A stretch of DNA of 64,000 nt from Neiella holothuriorum (GTDB taxonomy: Bacteria > Pseudomonadota > Gammaproteobacteria > Enterobacterales > Neiellaceae). The position numbers and the translations under genes are program-made. The stretch lies in contig NZ_JAHZSS010000001.1 in assembly GCF_019457915.1 (NCBI RefSeq), forward strand, positions 248,001 to 312,000, in the 5' to 3' direction. Numbering within the stretch: position 1 is the first letter of the stretch; each line of letters begins with the position of its first letter. The notes under the pieces are model-generated. The model made no database searches and was not told where the DNA came from. It saw only the letters and a list, made by a program, of their open reading frames with translations. Shown piece by piece: positions 62,879 to 64,000 of this stretch.

Positions 62879-64000
62879 TTATTGCTCATCCAAGAAACTG
62901 CGTAGCAGCTCTGAACGGCTTGGGTGGCGCAACTTACGTAAAGCCTTGGCTTCAATCTGACGAATACGCTCACGGGTAACGTCAAACTGCTTACCAACTT
63001 CTTCTAGCGTGTGATCGGTATTCATATCAATACCAAAACGCATCCGAAGAACTTTTGCTTCTCGAGCCGTTAGGCCGGCTAACACTTCGTTAGTGGCATT
63101 TTTAAGGCTTTCTGAGTTGGCCGCTTCAGCAGGCAATTCAAGCGTTGTATCTTCAATGAAATCGCCCAAGTGAGAATCTTCATCGTCACCGATTGGGGTT
63201 TCCATGGAGATTGGCTCTTTCGCAATTTTCAATACTTTGCGGATCTTGTCTTCCGGCATCAGCATCCGTTCTGCCAATTCTTCCGGCGTTGGTTCACGAC
63301 CCATTTCTTGAAGCATTTGGCGTGAAATACGATTCAGCTTGTTAATGGTTTCGATCATGTGAACCGGAATACGAATGGTCCGTGCTTGGTCGGCAATCGA
63401 GCGGGTGATCGCCTGACGGATCCACCAAGTCGCATAGGTTGAAAACTTATAACCACGGCGGTATTCAAATTTATCCACGGCTTTCATCAAGCCGATGTTA
63501 CCTTCCTGAATTAAATCAAGGAATTGCAAGCCACGGTTGGTGTATTTCTTGGCAATCGAAATAACCAGACGTAAGTTTGCTTCAACCATTTCTTTCTTGG
63601 CGCGGCGAGCTTTAGCTTCACCAATCGACATACGACGGTTGATGTCTTTGATAACAATAATTGGCAGGTTTGCTTCTTCTTCAATCGCATTTAACTTGCC
63701 AATGCAGCGCTGAAGTTCTGGCTTCAGAGCTTCAATTCTTGCTGAATAGTCTTTGCCTGCGTTTGCTGCAACTTCAATCCATGTGCCGTCTGTTTCATTA
63801 TTAGCAAAAGCTGAAACAAATGCTTTTTTCGGCATTTTTGCTTGTTCAACAGACATCTTCATGATCAGGCGTTCTTGGGTGCGAACTCTGTCCATGGTGG
63901 CGCGCATTTTCTTAACGAGCAGATCAAATTGCTTTGGAATGAGGCGGAATTTTTTGAATAGATCCGACAATTCGAGGATCTTAGCTTTGGTGTCAGCGTG
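62879..64000 (-). CDS. rpoD: RNA polymerase sigma-70 factor, 5' part beyond the window
   Basis: The frame is open from 64000 to the stop at 62879 and encodes 373 residues; E. coli RpoD has 613, so about 240 N-terminal residues lie outside the window. Sigma region 2 is visible ([52 protein letters not shown]), as are region 3 ([15 protein letters not shown]), and region 4 with the -35 binding helix-turn-helix ([30 protein letters not shown]). It is the housekeeping sigma factor. The terminator follows 14 bp after the stop. Confidence 0.97.
   Translation of the reverse strand, partial: HADTKAKILELSDLFKKFRLIPKQFDLLVKKMRATMDRVRTQERLIMKMSVEQAKMPKKAFVSAFANNETDGTWIEVAANAGKDYSARIEALKPELQRCIGKLNAIEEEANLPIIVIKDINRRMSIGEAKARRAKKEMVEANLRLVISIAKKYTNRGLQFLDLIQEGNIGLMKAVDKFEYRRGYKFSTYATWWIRQAITRSIADQARTIRIPVHMIETINKLNRISRQMLQEMGREPTPEELAERMLMPEDKIRKVLKIAKEPISMETPIGDDEDSHLGDFIEDTTLELPAEAANSESLKNATNEVLAGLTAREAKVLRMRFGIDMNTDHTLEEVGKQFDVTRERIRQIEAKALRKLRHPSRSELLRSFLDEQ

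Overview
The window is chromosomal DNA from a gammaproteobacterium, most likely a marine member of the Alteromonadales or a close relative. The evidence is conserved gene order: a gpt-frsA-(EAL gene)-proB-proA block mirrors the E. coli gpt-frsA-crl-phoE-proBA region, maoP is divergent from hdfR as in E. coli, cydABX sits beside cydDC, rpoD has gammaproteobacterial features, and there are many TonB/RND envelope genes. The genus cannot be fixed from the sequence alone.

Layout: 1-8.4 kb carries a bile-acid/sodium symporter family gene (cut by the window edge), a purine uptake and salvage operon (azgA-gpt-frsA), an EAL phosphodiesterase and proBA. 8.4-19.1 kb has a Tat-exported MepK-like murein peptidase, an aldo/keto reductase, a cNMP-domain histidine kinase with a receiver-only partner, a TonB-dependent receptor, malic enzyme and two tandem DUF3313-like secreted proteins. 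19.1-26.2 kb is a minus-strand run: crcB, a YfhL ferredoxin, then maoP-rimK-aspartoacylase-like-rimB-mgtE-mscS-corA, which mixes ribosomal S6 modification with magnesium transport. 26.3-35.4 kb has hdfR, two small proteins, an RND efflux pair, a soluble tandem sensor protein with no output domain, an HTH protein and a Zur-like regulator. 35.6-43.1 kb is the cytochrome bd region: cydA, cydB, the 40-residue cydX, a 49-bp tandem repeat, cydD and cydC. 43.2-48.1 kb holds small lipoprotein and membrane proteins and an AraC regulator divergent from a short-chain dehydrogenase.

48,296-58,041 is a compact integrative element of about 9.7 kb, bounded by perfect 55-bp direct repeats. The right copy is the 3' part of an intact tRNA-Ile2(CAU) gene. 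Inside are a tyrosine recombinase, two accessory genes (one a lipoprotein with TM and TPR-like parts), an AlpA-like regulator, a small overlapping gene, an HUH replication endonuclease with iteron-like repeats inside its coding sequence, a HigB/HigA-ImmA-type toxin-antitoxin pair and, convergent to these, a two-gene operon of a thymidylate-synthase-family enzyme and an aGPT-PPlase3-like protein. An 18-bp sequence made of two TGCTACA heptamers lies just inside each end and looks like an integrase arm site. The element resembles a phage satellite or a small replicating integrative element, and the last two genes are the best candidate for an undescribed nucleotide- or DNA-base-modifying system, perhaps for phage defence.

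58.1-64 kb returns to core genome: tRNA-Ile2, a second RND efflux pair and the 3' part of rpoD, which runs off the right edge.
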